From contig NW_021940928.1 in assembly GCF_004337985.1 (NCBI RefSeq), forward strand, positions 62,001-126,000: a stretch of 64,000 bases of DNA. The letters run 5' to 3'. The notes under the pieces were generated by a model that saw only the letters and a program-made list of their open reading frames with translations, was not told the origin of the DNA and searched no databases. Each line of letters opens with the position of its first letter. Within the stretch, counting starts at the first letter, position 1. The position numbers were made by a program, and so were the translations under genes. The stretch comes from Pyricularia pennisetigena (Eukaryota; Ascomycota; Sordariomycetes; Magnaporthales; Pyriculariaceae). This document shows, in pieces, positions 22,391 to 33,778 of this stretch.

Positions 22391-22825
22391 CTATTTTTGC
22401 CATTCGAGGGCCCCGGCGATACCTGCGGAAAAGCTTTTTAACGGGCTTTCATTGTATGCCCACAGGCCCTGGTTGGTACTCAGTTTTTGTGGATAGGCTC
22501 CACATGATCTCGACATCAGGTGAATAGTAGAAAAATAAATAACAAATGTATTCAGACAATCAATCCATTTCCAAGGCAGGCCTCCTATTGAGGGAAAAGT
22601 CTGCGTGTATCGAGCACTGGGATCACATGGAAAGCCTCGTAGTCCATGCTGAATGCCAGTACCCGATGCCACCTGAACGGCCCACAATCGGTCTTCCATC
22701 GGTGAAACCCTGCCCGTTAGTGGTTGCAAAATAACCGAGACCTCAAACCAGTAAAAATAATTTGAACAGAAAAGTTCACAAAATTCCTGCTCGCGCCCAC
22801 CGTTCAGTTTAGGCCTAGATCTCAT
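22391..22825 (-). other. Unassigned 144-codon open frame
   Basis: Open frame starting MRSRPKLNGGREQEFCELF. No domain, splice signals or neighbours support it; listed only because of its length. Confidence 0.2.
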
Positions 22826-22940
22826 GAGGGGTGCAATTGTTTGAGATGTTGAAATACTGTTTTATTGTTTCACAAATCATTGGAATCCGTTATAAAAGTG
22901 AAAAGGTTACTTTGCGGTCAAGGCTAATATTCTGCTACGT

Positions 22941-23132
22941 GTGACATTTAGACCATGAGATCACCAGACCCTAACCCTGACCCCTGACCAACGACCCACC
23001 AGGGTGATACCTTTATCGACGTCGCGTCAAGCTCAGAACTTTGTTTGTTTCCTTTCCTCTCCTCAGAGTAGAATCTTCGTCGATAGGTGCCAATAGACTA
23101 GCTTCCGTGCTATGCTCACCCTGGCCGTGACA
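22941..23132 (+). repeat. Solo gypsy LTR (192 bp), no target duplication
   Basis: A near full-length copy of the LTR at 2971-3163 in opposite orientation, TGTGACATTT...GCCGTGACA. Its flanks, CTACG and ACAAC, do not match, unlike the copy at 57908. It truncates a Pth11-like gene on its right side. Confidence 0.85.
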
Positions 23133-23844
23133 ACAACAAGCAATACTGAACAGCAGAAGTAATGCTAAGCGATGTCGACGATCCATATTTAGATACCAGA
23201 CTTCTGGAAAAGGCAAGATCAGTATAGCGATATCCTCCAGTATACTCAGCGCTCCATTGCTATAAGCTATGGCAACGATATCCAGGCATTTTGAACTGCT
23301 GATATGGCGGTCCGAGATTGACTCCACCGGAAGGAATTGAAGTGCAAACAGCACTGAATAGATGCAGCCATGAGAGGCTAGAACAACGTATAGAAGCTTT
23401 ACCCGACATTATAGCCGTCGGCCGGGGAAGACTTGACCGAGGAAAAGCAAGAAAGACATCTTGCTGACGGTCTGAAGAACTATGTAGACGATCGATCCGA
23501 TGTAAAAAATACTATAGGGGATTAGCTGCATCAAGATCAAGAAGCCGAGAGAGAAGTGTACCTTGAGAATCGAATGTCCGTTTCCGACTGGAATTGTCCA
23601 ATAGTGCATTCCAAACCCTGACTGGATGATATGAAGGTCAATGCCTGCTAATACTACCAAAAGAGCCTAGGTGTGCAATCAGCCTCATTCTATGGCTGTG
23701 CGTAATCAGTGAAAGAAATACCATGCTCGTGAGTGTAGCATAGTCATCTCGCCAGAGCCTTCCTCCATGTCTCTTTCGAGAGTATATCCTTAATCCGACC
23801 CCGGGTAACAGCAGGGCAGAGCCAATGGCAATCGTGTTTTGCAC
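23133..23844 (-). pseudogene. Pth11-like receptor fragment truncated by LTR
   Basis: Reading leftward, pieces follow the Pth11-like order. An exon has RIYSRKRHGGRLWRDDYATL and a second has GIDLHIIQSGFGMHYWTIPV. A third has VYIVLQTVSKMSFLLFLGQVF and a fourth (MLFALQFLPVESISD, ILILPFPEVWYLNMDRRHRL) ends at LLLLFSIAC exactly where the LTR begins. Introns have GT-AG borders, but a frameshift or stop occurs after FPGRRL. The last membrane span and tail are absent, and sequence left of the LTR does not continue the gene. Receptor relic by family pattern. Confidence 0.65.
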
Positions 23845-23912
23845 TTCCGATGTTCTTGATGGCTTTGGGTATGCAGCACAAAGATCGGCCTCTACGGCAA
23901 CGGCGACTATTG

Positions 23913-24690
23913 TTACTGGCCTTTACGATGCAGTCTGATCTAGAGGACGAGGGTTTGTCCGCCGTGGTTCTTGCTAGCAATTCTAGGCAGCAAACACGAT
24001 TCGCTTTTGCTCGCAAGTTCATACGGTCGCAGCATTGTTTTGGCGCGTTTGCATTGGATTAAAGTGGACCCGACTTAAGGGTTAGGGCCAGGTTCAAGGT
24101 GCGATATCAAAGGTAAAGAACCAGATACTTTTTGACATTTGTAGGTTGTTTGCTATATTAGACCAGTGCTGTTACAATTGCGCAGATTGCCTCTGATGTG
24201 AATTTGTATTCTGGAAGCAGAAACTAGTCGAGATGAGAGTATAGGTCGACATAGGTAATTATACAATTGATAATGCTGCAAACAACGCCTTGCGGGCTGT
24301 TTGCTTTTGGAGGTTCTGAATTCGGAAGACGGTTGTCAAGATGTGATGTTGGGTTTTGTTACATTGATCGGGTATTTTAGAGAGCAGAAATAATGTTGGT
24401 TTTGCTGTAGAAGCAAAGCTCACGAATACCAGATCATCTGGTAGACCTAGGACATCGTCTGTCACAGCCCCAATGGTGATCGCTCCGTTCTTGCTTAGTC
24501 ACGAATCCAACCGCAGCGGGAGCCATATGTCAAGATAACGATAAATAACTGACTCAATGTCAGTACCAGCTACCAGCAGTAATTGATGGTGTCAACACGA
24601 CCGTCGTTTTTAGGGAGCTGGGTTTTTGGAAAAGACTGTAAGTATTGATGGGAATAGGGGTGCCCATAGCCCCCAATAACGGGCTATCGG
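23913..24690 (-). repeat. Inverted, diverged piece of the 3-kb duplicon (block A)
   Basis: Matches about 32925-33690 (and 56636-57400) in reverse orientation, including the conserved 68-codon ORF at 24259..24465 (minus). It is more diverged than the two large copies are from each other. Confidence 0.8.
24259..24465 (-). other. Conserved 68-codon ORF of the duplicon, copy 3
   Basis: Encodes VTDDVLGLPDDLVFVSFAS and so on. It is open and of equal length in all three copies (33128-33334 and 56839-57045 on the plus strand), starting at GTG rather than ATG. Upstream in-frame codons read AITIGA. It is probably the last exon of an unknown gene, or simply not yet decayed. Confidence 0.35.
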
Positions 24691-25336
24691 ACCGACGAAG
24701 CAATGGATATCGATTCCTTCCTAATCTATTGATCGAAGTGGCAAAGGTTACAAAACTAGGCTTCAGATCTGTATAACGGAGACAGACCCTTTTATAGGGA
24801 CCCAACCCCCTGTCGACTACCGATAAGTAATGCACACGCAAATGCAAGGTAATTATGAACTGACAGTAAGCCTGAGCGTCCTAGAGATAAAAACTATATC
24901 CCCTAGAACGCCCGGGCGATCTAGAATAGGCAGAGCCCTGAAGTAATTACCCTTTCCCATACAAAATTTAACTGTTGCTCTTCTCGATCTTCGAGTTTAT
25001 TAGTCCTTTTTGGAGTCGGTTTGTGTTCGTACCATCTCATACGGTCGGGATAGACACTTACTAGCATTATTAACCAGCTATCTAGGTCTCTCTTCTACCA
25101 TGGTACCGCACTCCATAGAGTCACGAGGCATCGTCTTACATTTTTGAGTCCTTGTGGCTCGTGCATCTAGTGTGTCGTGGATATGAGTCTCGGTTCTTCC
25201 TGCCCCTTTTCGACATATGGAGATATGAGATCGATCCTGGTCGAGCTCTTGGAGATGAAACAACAATGCTAGCAGTGATGACGAGCTAGAAAAGTGCTCA
25301 GGCCCTGTCATATCCAGGATCATGTGCTGCTAGTCC

Positions 25337-25745
25337 TTGGATTTTTATTTGAGTTCACTGAGAAGAAGTCAAAAAGATAGTCTTCGTCGATTGGGCTGCC
25401 TACCAATACGTGCACTGTTTGGTACTGATCTTTTCCGGCGATTTACAGTTGTTGCTGGAATCTACGAGTCTTTACGGCGTAAGTGGAGAGACGCTTGTAT
25501 CAAAGCCGCCGCTTCGATGTTCGTGCATCGTGACCATAAATGTCTCGACTGTACTAGAAACACGAAAGCGGACCTGAAATACGTAGCTCTCGTCCGCAGA
25601 AATATTACGCCCTTGCTGAAAGCTCATAAGGAAGGCCTGGTAGTATGGGCTCTCATTCGGCATGAAAGGTATCCTGAGCACTCATATCTACCCTTAATAA
25701 GCTTTGGCTGATTGTTGTAGTCGAGCTCGAATATGAAAGGCTCAG
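25337..25745 (+). repeat. Direct, diverged piece of the duplicon (block B)
   Basis: Matches about 32446-32925 in the same orientation. Block A and block B are adjacent in the large copies but separated, and A inverted, here. Confidence 0.75.
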
Positions 25746-25857
25746 TTCTTATATGACGGGCTAAATCCTCAAGAGCTTTTGAAGTTGATGTGGTTTCGCG
25801 AGCAAGTTGACCAATCTCTTCGGGTCTCACTCCGCCACCTGATTCTTCGACCAGCAT
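25472..25857 (-). pseudogene. Unknown gene fragment, broken frame
   Basis: Two overlapping frames together read as one protein: MLVEESGGGVRPEEIGQLAR, HIRTEPFIFELDYNNQPKLI and KGRYECSGYLSCRMRAH, then in another frame SPYYQAFLMSFQQGRNIS and DESYVFQVRFRVSSTVETF. The same C-rich block appears, joined to a different N-terminus, at 32622-32996 and 56333-56707. No family recognised. A frameshift near RMRAHTT separates the parts. Confidence 0.4.
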
Positions 25858-26315
25858 TTTGGCGGTTTAGAAGTTGCCGCCATGCCCTATTTGAGTCCCC
25901 AAGCCTCCAGAAAGCCCTTGTAAGGCGAACTAAGAATTAATTCTTCCATAGTCGTCGGGCCTTTGAAATAAGAGGCTCATCTGCTCTTGAACTTCAGGTC
26001 CCAAGTGACAGGACAAGACTTGGCCTAGGAGTAGAAGGAAAAACTGCTGTGGCTTCCTGGAGGGCGATGGAAGCTGGGTTGTTGTACAAAGGACCGCCAT
26101 CTTGAAACGACCCTGGACACCATTCGGAGCCCCTATCGCGTTCGGTTCGCTCCCGCGCCGAGCCGTGGCCCTGTTGGCCGGCCTGATGAACTTAACCTTT
26201 CCACTCATTTATATTTATCTTCCTAGGCTACTCTTTGTTATGGCCAGGGTAAGCCTGTAGCACTATTTAGTGTTATAGCTTCAATCTTCGGCCAAGTATT
26301 TAAGTGGGGCACTTG

Positions 26316-26503
26316 CAGCTACTTCGAGGTACTTTTGATGGCTCATTAGAGCCAAAAGTGTATGTTTGTAGCTTAACTATTTTGTCGCCAAATCCGGATC
26401 TCCCTCCACCTTGGGTAGACTCAGGTAGCATCAGGCCGTTCCTACACTTTGAAGATTCAATGTCTGTACTGAAAGCAAAAGATAGATTTGCTCCAAACTG
26501 CAT
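26316..26503 (+). repeat. Dispersed repeat (pair with 37668-37850)
   Basis: Both contain a TCATTAGAGCC block, GCCAAATC, then TGTACTGAAAGC and TTTGCTCCAAACTG in the same order. Confidence 0.65.
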
Positions 26504-26832
26504 GGCGTGAATAGTTCTCACAACTAGTTTGAGCCTTGTTGCTTGGCAATCTGGGGTGTATGAAGCAGCTTTTTGTAGCCAATTTTGGATATGGCCTACG
26601 ATGTGGGCGGCGTGGTTGTTCTAGTTGGTTTGTGCTTTTGGATCTGGCAGTCGCTCTAGAGCTGATTACTGGCGATTTTATGCTACTTTCTATATGGGAA
26701 TTGGACATAAGGTTGTCATGAGAAGCCGGAGCCTGAATATATACTGCGTCAAATTCTCAATTTCTTAAAGTATACTCGGTAAACATTCCTCCTTTTCGCT
26801 GTCAAAATCCGGAAAACTCTCTGCGCAGTTCG

Positions 26833-27177
26833 ATGGACTATGCGAACATGTCGATCAACGAAGTAAAGGAGATTAGTTCTGATGACTCAGATAGCACCGG
26901 GAGTCTCGTTGACTTCGTTGTTCCAGATGAACTTTGTTCCGACAATGAGATGTCGGAAATGTCCTTAAGCCATCTTTACGGTAGCTGTGACTGTCGGTGC
27001 AAGAAAGACGTGAAAAACCTTGAAATTATCCTATTAGAGATAAGAGAAGGCATAGAGAAAGCTGAGACTTTGCTCAAGCATGTTTTGGCAGAATTGGAAT
27101 TGGCAAAGGGCACGGTTACAAACTTCAGTGGATGTCAAACCTCGAACATAAGTTCTTCATCGCTCTCAATCGACTGA
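26833..27177 (+). CDS. Small acidic coiled-coil orphan protein (114 aa)
   Basis: Single exon from ATG 26833. The N-terminus is acidic (EISSDDSDSTGSLVDFVVPD). A CDCRC cluster follows at about residue 53, then an amphipathic heptad-like helix (NLEIILLEIREGIEKAETLL). The promoter side is pyrimidine-rich. No known domain. It resembles in size and layout the ORF at 39656-39964, although the sequences do not align. Confidence 0.45.
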   Translation: MDYANMSINEVKEISSDDSDSTGSLVDFVVPDELCSDNEMSEMSLSHLYGSCDCRCKKDVKNLEIILLEIREGIEKAETLLKHVLAELELAKGTVTNFSGCQTSNISSSSLSID

Positions 27178-27903
27178 AACAGAATATGAAATAGCTAGTT
27201 TAGAGGGATGGATGCAATGGGTATTTAGTTTCCGCTGATCTCTGCACAAACTATACTTTCTCATGGCTTCCCACATTCTCCAAGTCGAATAGATTGAGGC
27301 GAGCGGCGTGATTGGCCGGGTGGGCCTCGTGCACGGACGAAACATGGTCGAACTGATTGAGGATCTGGGGGCATAGCTTGTGGCGCGTCGGTGGTGACGC
27401 GTCGGAGGTTGTATCGCTAATCGATAAGCGCTTGGTTGCGCAAGATGGTCAGCTGGCCCATGATCTGCTGTCATATGATTCGGCCCTTGCCCTCTTCGTG
27501 CCGCGGTAAATCCTGGAGGCAGAATCATGTCTGGAGAATTTGCCCAGATAGGCGGCCAGAGGCACTCAAAAGGGTACATTTAAGCAGTCTATATTAGCGG
27601 GTACAGGTGATGGTAAAGATGGAAGGGATTCACTGGGTAAGTAAAGCATAGAGTCGACATGGGCTTGCCACATGAACTCGTCCTGAATTCACAATGCTTG
27701 GAAACGAAGCTGATGATCAACTTTGTCATTAATTGTCATTATATGCTAATTCTATAAATCAGGTCCATTTGCCAGACGCAGTATGTTTTTTTTTTTTTGA
27801 AACCACGGCCAATACACCTGGGCAAGGTACTGGGCGATGCGACGCAGCCCCCAAATAATGGCATAAATGCCGTGAGCAGTTTCTGTGCTGCCCAGAGGGC
27901 AGT
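27178..27903. other. No supported gene
   Basis: An overlapping open frame at 27166-27579 (-) shows no domain. A T run of about 11 lies near 27785. Confidence 0.4.
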
Positions 27904-28634
27904 CTATCCACTGAACCACTTCCCCACTATTATTGCGAATTGTTGCCGAAAATTCCAACTTGTGTCCGACAATGTAAATACCTGGAAGAAAGGATAATCC
28001 TTCCAACGTTGTGAGACGACCGTCAATTTGACGCGAGGACAGGTACCGGGGGCATCTTGATGACCAAGCTTGTGCAGGATCGAGGCAAAGCACGACTGGA
28101 ACTTTGGGTCACGAAAAATGTCCAGGTCCATCGCCATGGCATACCCAGGGAAGTATCGGCTAAGTCTGCCGGGGGATTCCATGACGGCCGAGTTAAGAGC
28201 AAGCTCAAAAGTCTCAATATAGACGGAGTCTTTGTGCCTGGTAAGAAAGACGCCTGCATTCTGGGAAACAACATGCAGAGGCACGGCTTCTCCTGGACCT
28301 GGAGCTTTTGTTAGGATTATTGTATCCTACAGAAGACTCCGAAAAGTCACGCACCAGACTGCCCGATCTCTTGGAGAACTTTTCCAAGATTGTCACAGTT
28401 AATGTTACCAGTCTCATCTTGAGCCATGACCATACGTCGAATCATTGACGCTGCCGAATCGACCAGCGCATATCTGCGGGACACAACGAAAGCCCTGAAC
28501 TTCTCAATGAATGCTAATAGGGCTGATTGCAGGGTTGATCGGTTTGAGGGCGTCCAGTCATCTCCTTGGGGGAGCTTAGGTGGAAGGAAAAAATGATTCA
28601 CCACATAGTCAAATGCAGTCTTGTTGGTTGTCAT
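27904..28634 (-). pseudogene. DUF6606 N-terminal fragment of a DUF3638/DUF3645-type giant protein
   Basis: Exons 28355..28634 and 27904..28304 (intron 50 nt, GTGCGT...TCCTAACAAAAG, phases agree) give 226 aa. The start MTTNKTAFDYVVNHFFLPPK, then PLHVVSQNAGVFLTRH, VYIETFELALNSAVM and GRLSRYFPGYAMAMDL match the N-terminal DUF6606 region of very long fungal proteins (normally about 3000 aa). The family pattern is lost after about residue 175 and the frame ends at 226, so this is a 3'-truncated relic. A fragment from further along the same kind of protein lies at 53074-54790. Confidence 0.6.
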
Positions 28635-31052
28635 GTTGAACTAGTAGAATGTAAAGTAGTAGGCAGTAGTGAACTTTCTGAAAAGAATTTGCAGATAGAA
28701 GGGGCTTGTTCTGGTGATTTCAGTTGTCAAAGTACAACGGCGGAATGGCAGAATTTATAGCAAGAGAAACGCATCAAAGAATAGCAGTCATCTTCTTCTA
28801 GCAAGTGAAATACTAGTGATAGTCTAGCAAAATTGCATTTACAAATAAGCTCAAGACAGATAAGGACGCGGTGAGTGATTTGTCAAATTTGCCTTCTCGG
28901 CGACGGAACGAAAGCAGAGAGTCGTGAGACTCGATTTCGTTGGATACTAAATCTTCAAAGCTGATGAGTCGCTCAATTCAATTCTCCACATATAGTTGTA
29001 AATCTGAATTGCTGTAGTTGATAAGAAAATGCGAGAGCATTGGACGTTCGAGCCTGATTTTGTTTTCATCTCAAATAACTAGCACAGTAGCTGTCATTAA
29101 TAGAGCCCTAGAACTGCGGTCCTGAACGCCTTGCTCTGATAGTTGAATTCATAGGCGGAAGCCTCCAAAGTCATCGGGTATCAACATCAGATGATAGGAT
29201 TCATCCCATTCATCTATAACTCAGCAGAGGGGTTGGGAAGGTTATAGTTATCACGTGTAGATTTTTTTCATATGTAAGTTCCGCATATGCTTGCCGAGGA
29301 AAGAGAGGTACTTCTAAACATCCTTGCTGTGTTGCGAACTAAACAAGTATTTTCGATGCTGAAATTCAAACTCTGATACAGCAACAAAAGCAAATGTAGA
29401 GTCGTCGGAGATCTGCAAACTTACTTCGCGGCTTTTACGCACACACATGCGATTCAACTGCCAGAATTAGAATCTCCATCTCGATTTTTGAGCGATTATT
29501 GTCCTTACTGGACAGTGTCGACAGCAATCAGGGATTAGGTTGCTAACGCTACATTATGCGACGCATCCGACAGGGCGATTGGCCTTCACATACTTCGGCA
29601 ACCCTTGCTGAAAATGATTCTAGAGAATCTATCTGCGATCTAGAACGATACGAGGGAATTTCTTCTGTTCTGCAATTTCAAAACCAGTCATTGTCACCTG
29701 GGTTACACATCAGGGCAATTCCTCGTCATCTGATTTCCTTTAGTCGAATTCGTCTAATGAATACAGAACTGGTCAATCACATCCTGGTCCAAAACTTGAT
29801 CCTGGCCTTGAATCTATTGGTTTTGGATTGAGGCAGCTTCAAGCAACACCACAAACCCCTCCCATGCCCGTTGACAGTTTGTTAGAATGTTGCCAGCTGC
29901 AATGAGAAACTCAGCAAAGCTCGAGCCAGTTCCGATCCCCGGAAACAGCTTAAAATAAATGAACTCAGTCTGTATAGGGCATTGATATGGGAGGGTTGCT
30001 TCTGTGCTGCGATGAATAATCCAAAAGACGCGTTCCCCATTTTGATGTCGCCATCTATGTCGGCGGGAATCGTGGCGGGCGAGTGGGACAAGAGGCATTG
30101 GTGCTGGGCAGGTGAGCAATAAGTGCAAGCATGATAACAGGCGTATTTGTCGCTTGTCTGGCGCTGGTCGAGAGAGGGAGAAAAAGCCCGATGGCAGTTT
30201 TTGGTCGTTCGGTTGAATTCGTTATCAAGATGCGGAGCCTGGCTTTTGTCCCCAATCAAACTCAAGCTTATCTCGTCAACACTGAGTTTTTGTTGGGAAA
30301 CAGTTTGGGGTGTGAAGGCTTTAGAAGATGCTTTTTAATAATAGTTATTTTGTCACCAACAGCTGCCGAGGCAGTGTTGTTGTAGCTGACCTTTCTCGTG
30401 CTGTTCCAATTAGATGGAAATGATACATTTTCGCATGTGTTCTCAAGATTCCGCCTTACTTACAGATCAAGTGATGGTTAGGGTACCACTTCTCTTCAAG
30501 TCTTTGCTGTAGAACGTCCTCCAGGGGGCCGCAAAAGTTGGTTTTTTTACGTGAAACTGGATTTTGTAGGTTGGTCAACCGTACCAAAGTGATTGGTATT
30601 GCATATATTATAAGATGACAACTGAGCGCTGAGAACCAGAAACTAGGGTTGGGAAGCAAGGGAACTCGATGTAGTCTTCACCATCAATTGACATTAGGTT
30701 GTCGTTGCTTGCTAATCTTCAATAAACTGCCCGTTCTTGCGCACGTATGTAATCCCCGCGTGCTCCTCGACCAGCTCAATTTTCTCGACGAGGGCGAGGC
30801 AGGCGACAGGTCGAGGCAAGAAGCGCTGCTCCTCTTGCATTGTCCATAGCTGTCGTATCTCGGAAGCAGCAGCATCAAAGCTGGCGTCTGAGTGGTTGTA
30901 CATATGGCAAGAGCCTGATACTCATTTTTGGTCCGGCTCCAGGCGCGGTCCAAGTCTCCACGCCGCGGCCGTCTCAGCTGCTGCGGAACGATGCAGGGTC
31001 GTCCGTGAATAATAGGCCTTCGCAAGTGATATGCCATCGCCGTTTAAAATTA
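28635..31052. other. Intergenic, nothing recognised
   Basis: 2.4 kb with scattered short ORFs (29556-29831 +, 29882-30265 -, 30684-31037 -). 28900-29550 is nearly free of ORFs. None has a domain or credible introns. Confidence 0.45.
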
Positions 31053-31137
31053 ATCGAGATGCCTTGCACCTAATTACATCAGTGGATTTGAGCAAAGCCG
31101 TCATGCCAGTGTTCAACAGTGTAAGCAAGCCAGATGA

Positions 31138-31709
31138 CTAGCACCAGCTGTCATAAACTCTGTTGTACCTTCCATACCCTCTACCATGCCCCCCTCGGCC
31201 TCGACCCCGGCCACCGCGACCACCCAGCCCTCTTTCAAACCCATCATGCCTACCTTGATGGTACAAGTCCCTTGTCCGACCACCGGGCCAGCGAATCCGG
31301 TCAGTTGATCTCCGATCATCGGAATCAGCAAAGCGTACTTGCAGCCCTGAGAAGGGCTTAGCCGGGACGAATTGAAGTGGTTCGATGCAAGAAATATCGA
31401 CCGCGTCCGAGGAGAGAAGGCTGAATGCCTTAGCTGCATTCTCCGTCGTTTCGAATACAAGCGTAACTGAGTTCTTGCTCTGCCACTGAACATCAAAGTG
31501 GATGTCCAGTTCTAGATCGTTGAAGTAGAGTGGGACTTGGTGTATGTTCAGCCCACGAAGAACGATTCTGTGCGAAAGTTCCAACGCATTCGCCTCGGGT
31601 TTGCAGCTTTCTATTTCGCCCTGATGCAGTTGTTAAGAGACTATCTTGCCATTGGGAAAAGGCAGTTTCATACCTCGTCGCCAAACTCGTGGTTAGACTC
31701 CCAGTCCAT
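31138..31709 (-). CDS. RGG-box putative RNA-binding protein, duplicon copy 1
   Basis: Two exons: 31674..31709 (MDWESNHEFGDE) and 31138..31620, intron 53 nt (GTATGA...GCATCAG), 172 aa. A central alpha/beta stretch (SHRIVLRGLNIHQVPLYFND, then SVTLVFETTENAAKAFSLLS) looks like a compact RRM-like fold of the NCBP3/DUF2414 type. The C-terminus is an RGG tail (GRGGRGRGRGGHGRGYGR). Such proteins bind RNA in the nucleus or granules. The reading frame is intact in both duplicon copies, with a few substitutions. The RRM-like assignment is an inference. Confidence 0.65.
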
Positions 31710-32621
31710 TGCGTAAATGATTCAAAGCTTAATGTGATATTGTGCTCTAGTATGTAGCTTTCTCGATCATTGAACTCGAGTTATGTTGGTAGACTTTTAT
31801 ATAGAGTCCACGTTAGTTATACCAAATGTCAGAATGCGCTTTTAGACTTCGAAAATGACTTATACATCTTGCGGCCTCTATAATCTTGACTGTCAGTTAT
31901 GCCAAGCATTAGGCCATACCACTCTGAAAAGTCGGTTGTGGCTGTGGTGACGACTGAGGTCGGGCAGGTTTCAGATTGTCATCCAAAAATTGCGATTCGG
32001 AATTCTTTGTTACGGACGCGTGTGCATAGGAAGCTGATTACATCTCCACAGCGGATTAGTCAAACTTAGGTATCTAGAAAGCTTCAGAGTATTACGGAAT
32101 TTTGGATTTTATGGATGGCTGGTTAAATGTTTGACTTACAAACAGCAGAATAGTTCCGCAATGCACATGATGCCTGGTTGGCTGTTCTAGTACCACTTTT
32201 CTCTTTTCGTTTGATGCATATATCATGGAAGGAAACCCTAAGCGCCTCAGCCGCTGATCAGAAATTTGACTTCCGCCGTTTAGAATCAAAGGTAAACCCT
32301 CCAGATAAAATGTTTATTGGGATGCTTCTGTCCCATACGAGACAGCATTCGTTAGATCATTCGACTTCAAAGAGATAGATTGTGATAAAAGTCAACTGAC
32401 GTAATCTCAAGGAGTACAAGTAGTACAGTATAGGCGTATGGTTCCTAGTCAGTGGCTTTTATTCAGTTCAGAGAAGAAGCCAAGATAGTCTTTCTCGCTT
32501 GGGCTGCCTACCAATATGTGCACCGCTTGGTTCTAATCTTTTCCGGTGATCTACGATTCTAATCTCTGCGTCTGTTTGTTGGCTACTTACAAGTCTTTGC
32601 AGTAGTTAAATGGAGAGCTGC

Positions 32622-32996
32622 TTATATCACAACCGTCGTTTCAATTTTCGTGCAATGTGACCCTAAATGATTCGATTCTAATAGAAACACGAACACTGGT
32701 CTGGGGCAAGTGGCACCTATCCGCAGAAATAGTACGTTGTTGCTGCAAGGCTGATGGCATATTCGAAAGCTTGCTGAGGATTCCCTTAGTTGCATCATGA
32801 AGGCGTCTAAGGTTTTAGTATGAGCTCTAAGTCGGCATTGAGAGAATCCCGAGCACTCGTATTTACCGTTAATAGGCTCTGGCTGATTGTTGTAGTCGAG
32901 CTCAAATATGAAAGGCTCAGCTCTCATGGGCACCCCTATTCCTATCAATACTTCCGGTCTTTTCCAAAAGCCCAGCTCCCTAAAAATGACGGTCAC
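32622..32996 (-). pseudogene. Chimeric unknown ORF, duplicon copy 1
   Basis: A 124-codon frame. Its first 26 residues (MTVIFRELGFWKRPEVLIGI) come from block A, the rest (AEPFIFELDYNNQPEPINGK) from block B, which has a different upstream sequence at 25.7 kb. The block junction lies near 32925. No family recognised; probably a fusion of two broken genes rather than a functional product. Confidence 0.4.
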
Positions 32997-33127
32997 GCTG
33001 ACGCCATCATTTACTGCTGGTAGCTGGTACTGACATTGAGTCAGTTATTTATCGTTATCTTGACATATGGCTCCCGCTGCGGTTGGATTCGTGACTAAGC
33101 AAGAACGGAGCGATCACCATTGGGGCT

Positions 33128-33334
33128 GTGACAGACGATGTCCTAGGTCTACCAGATGATCTGGTATTCGTGAGCTTTGCTTCTACAGCAAAACCAACAT
33201 CATTTCTGCTCTCTAAAATGCCCGATCAATGTAACAAAACCCAACATCACATCTTGACAACCGTCTTCCGAATTCAGAACCTCCAAAAGCAAACAGCCCG
33301 CAAGGCGTTGTTTGCAGCATTATCAATTGTATAA
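33128..33334 (+). other. Conserved 68-codon ORF of the duplicon, copy 1
   Basis: Same ORF as 24259-24465 and 56839-57045; differs from copy 3 by few residues (S for L, M for I). GTG start only. Confidence 0.35.
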
Positions 33335-33778
33335 TTACCTATGTCGACCTATACTCTCATCTCGACTAGTTTCTGCTTCCAGAATACAAATTCACATCAG
33401 AGGCAATCTGCGCAATTGTAACAGCACTGGTCTAATATAGCAAACAACCTACAAATGTCAAAAAGTATCTGGTTCTTTACCTCTGATATCGCACTTTGAA
33501 CCTAGCCCTAACCCTTAAGACGGGTCCACTTTGATCCCAATGCAAACGCGACACGACAGCATCTCGTGAACCAAAACAATGCTGCGACCGTATGAATTTG
33601 CGAGCAAAAGTGAATCGCGTTTGCTGCCTAGAAATGGCTACCACGGACCACGGCGGACAGAACCTCGTCCTCAAGATCAGGCTGCATTGTAAAGCCCAGT
33701 AATAATACATCCACAAGCTCAAACAATTATTAAAGCGACTTTTTGCTCGAAACAGCAACGCCAACCCAAACTAGAACC

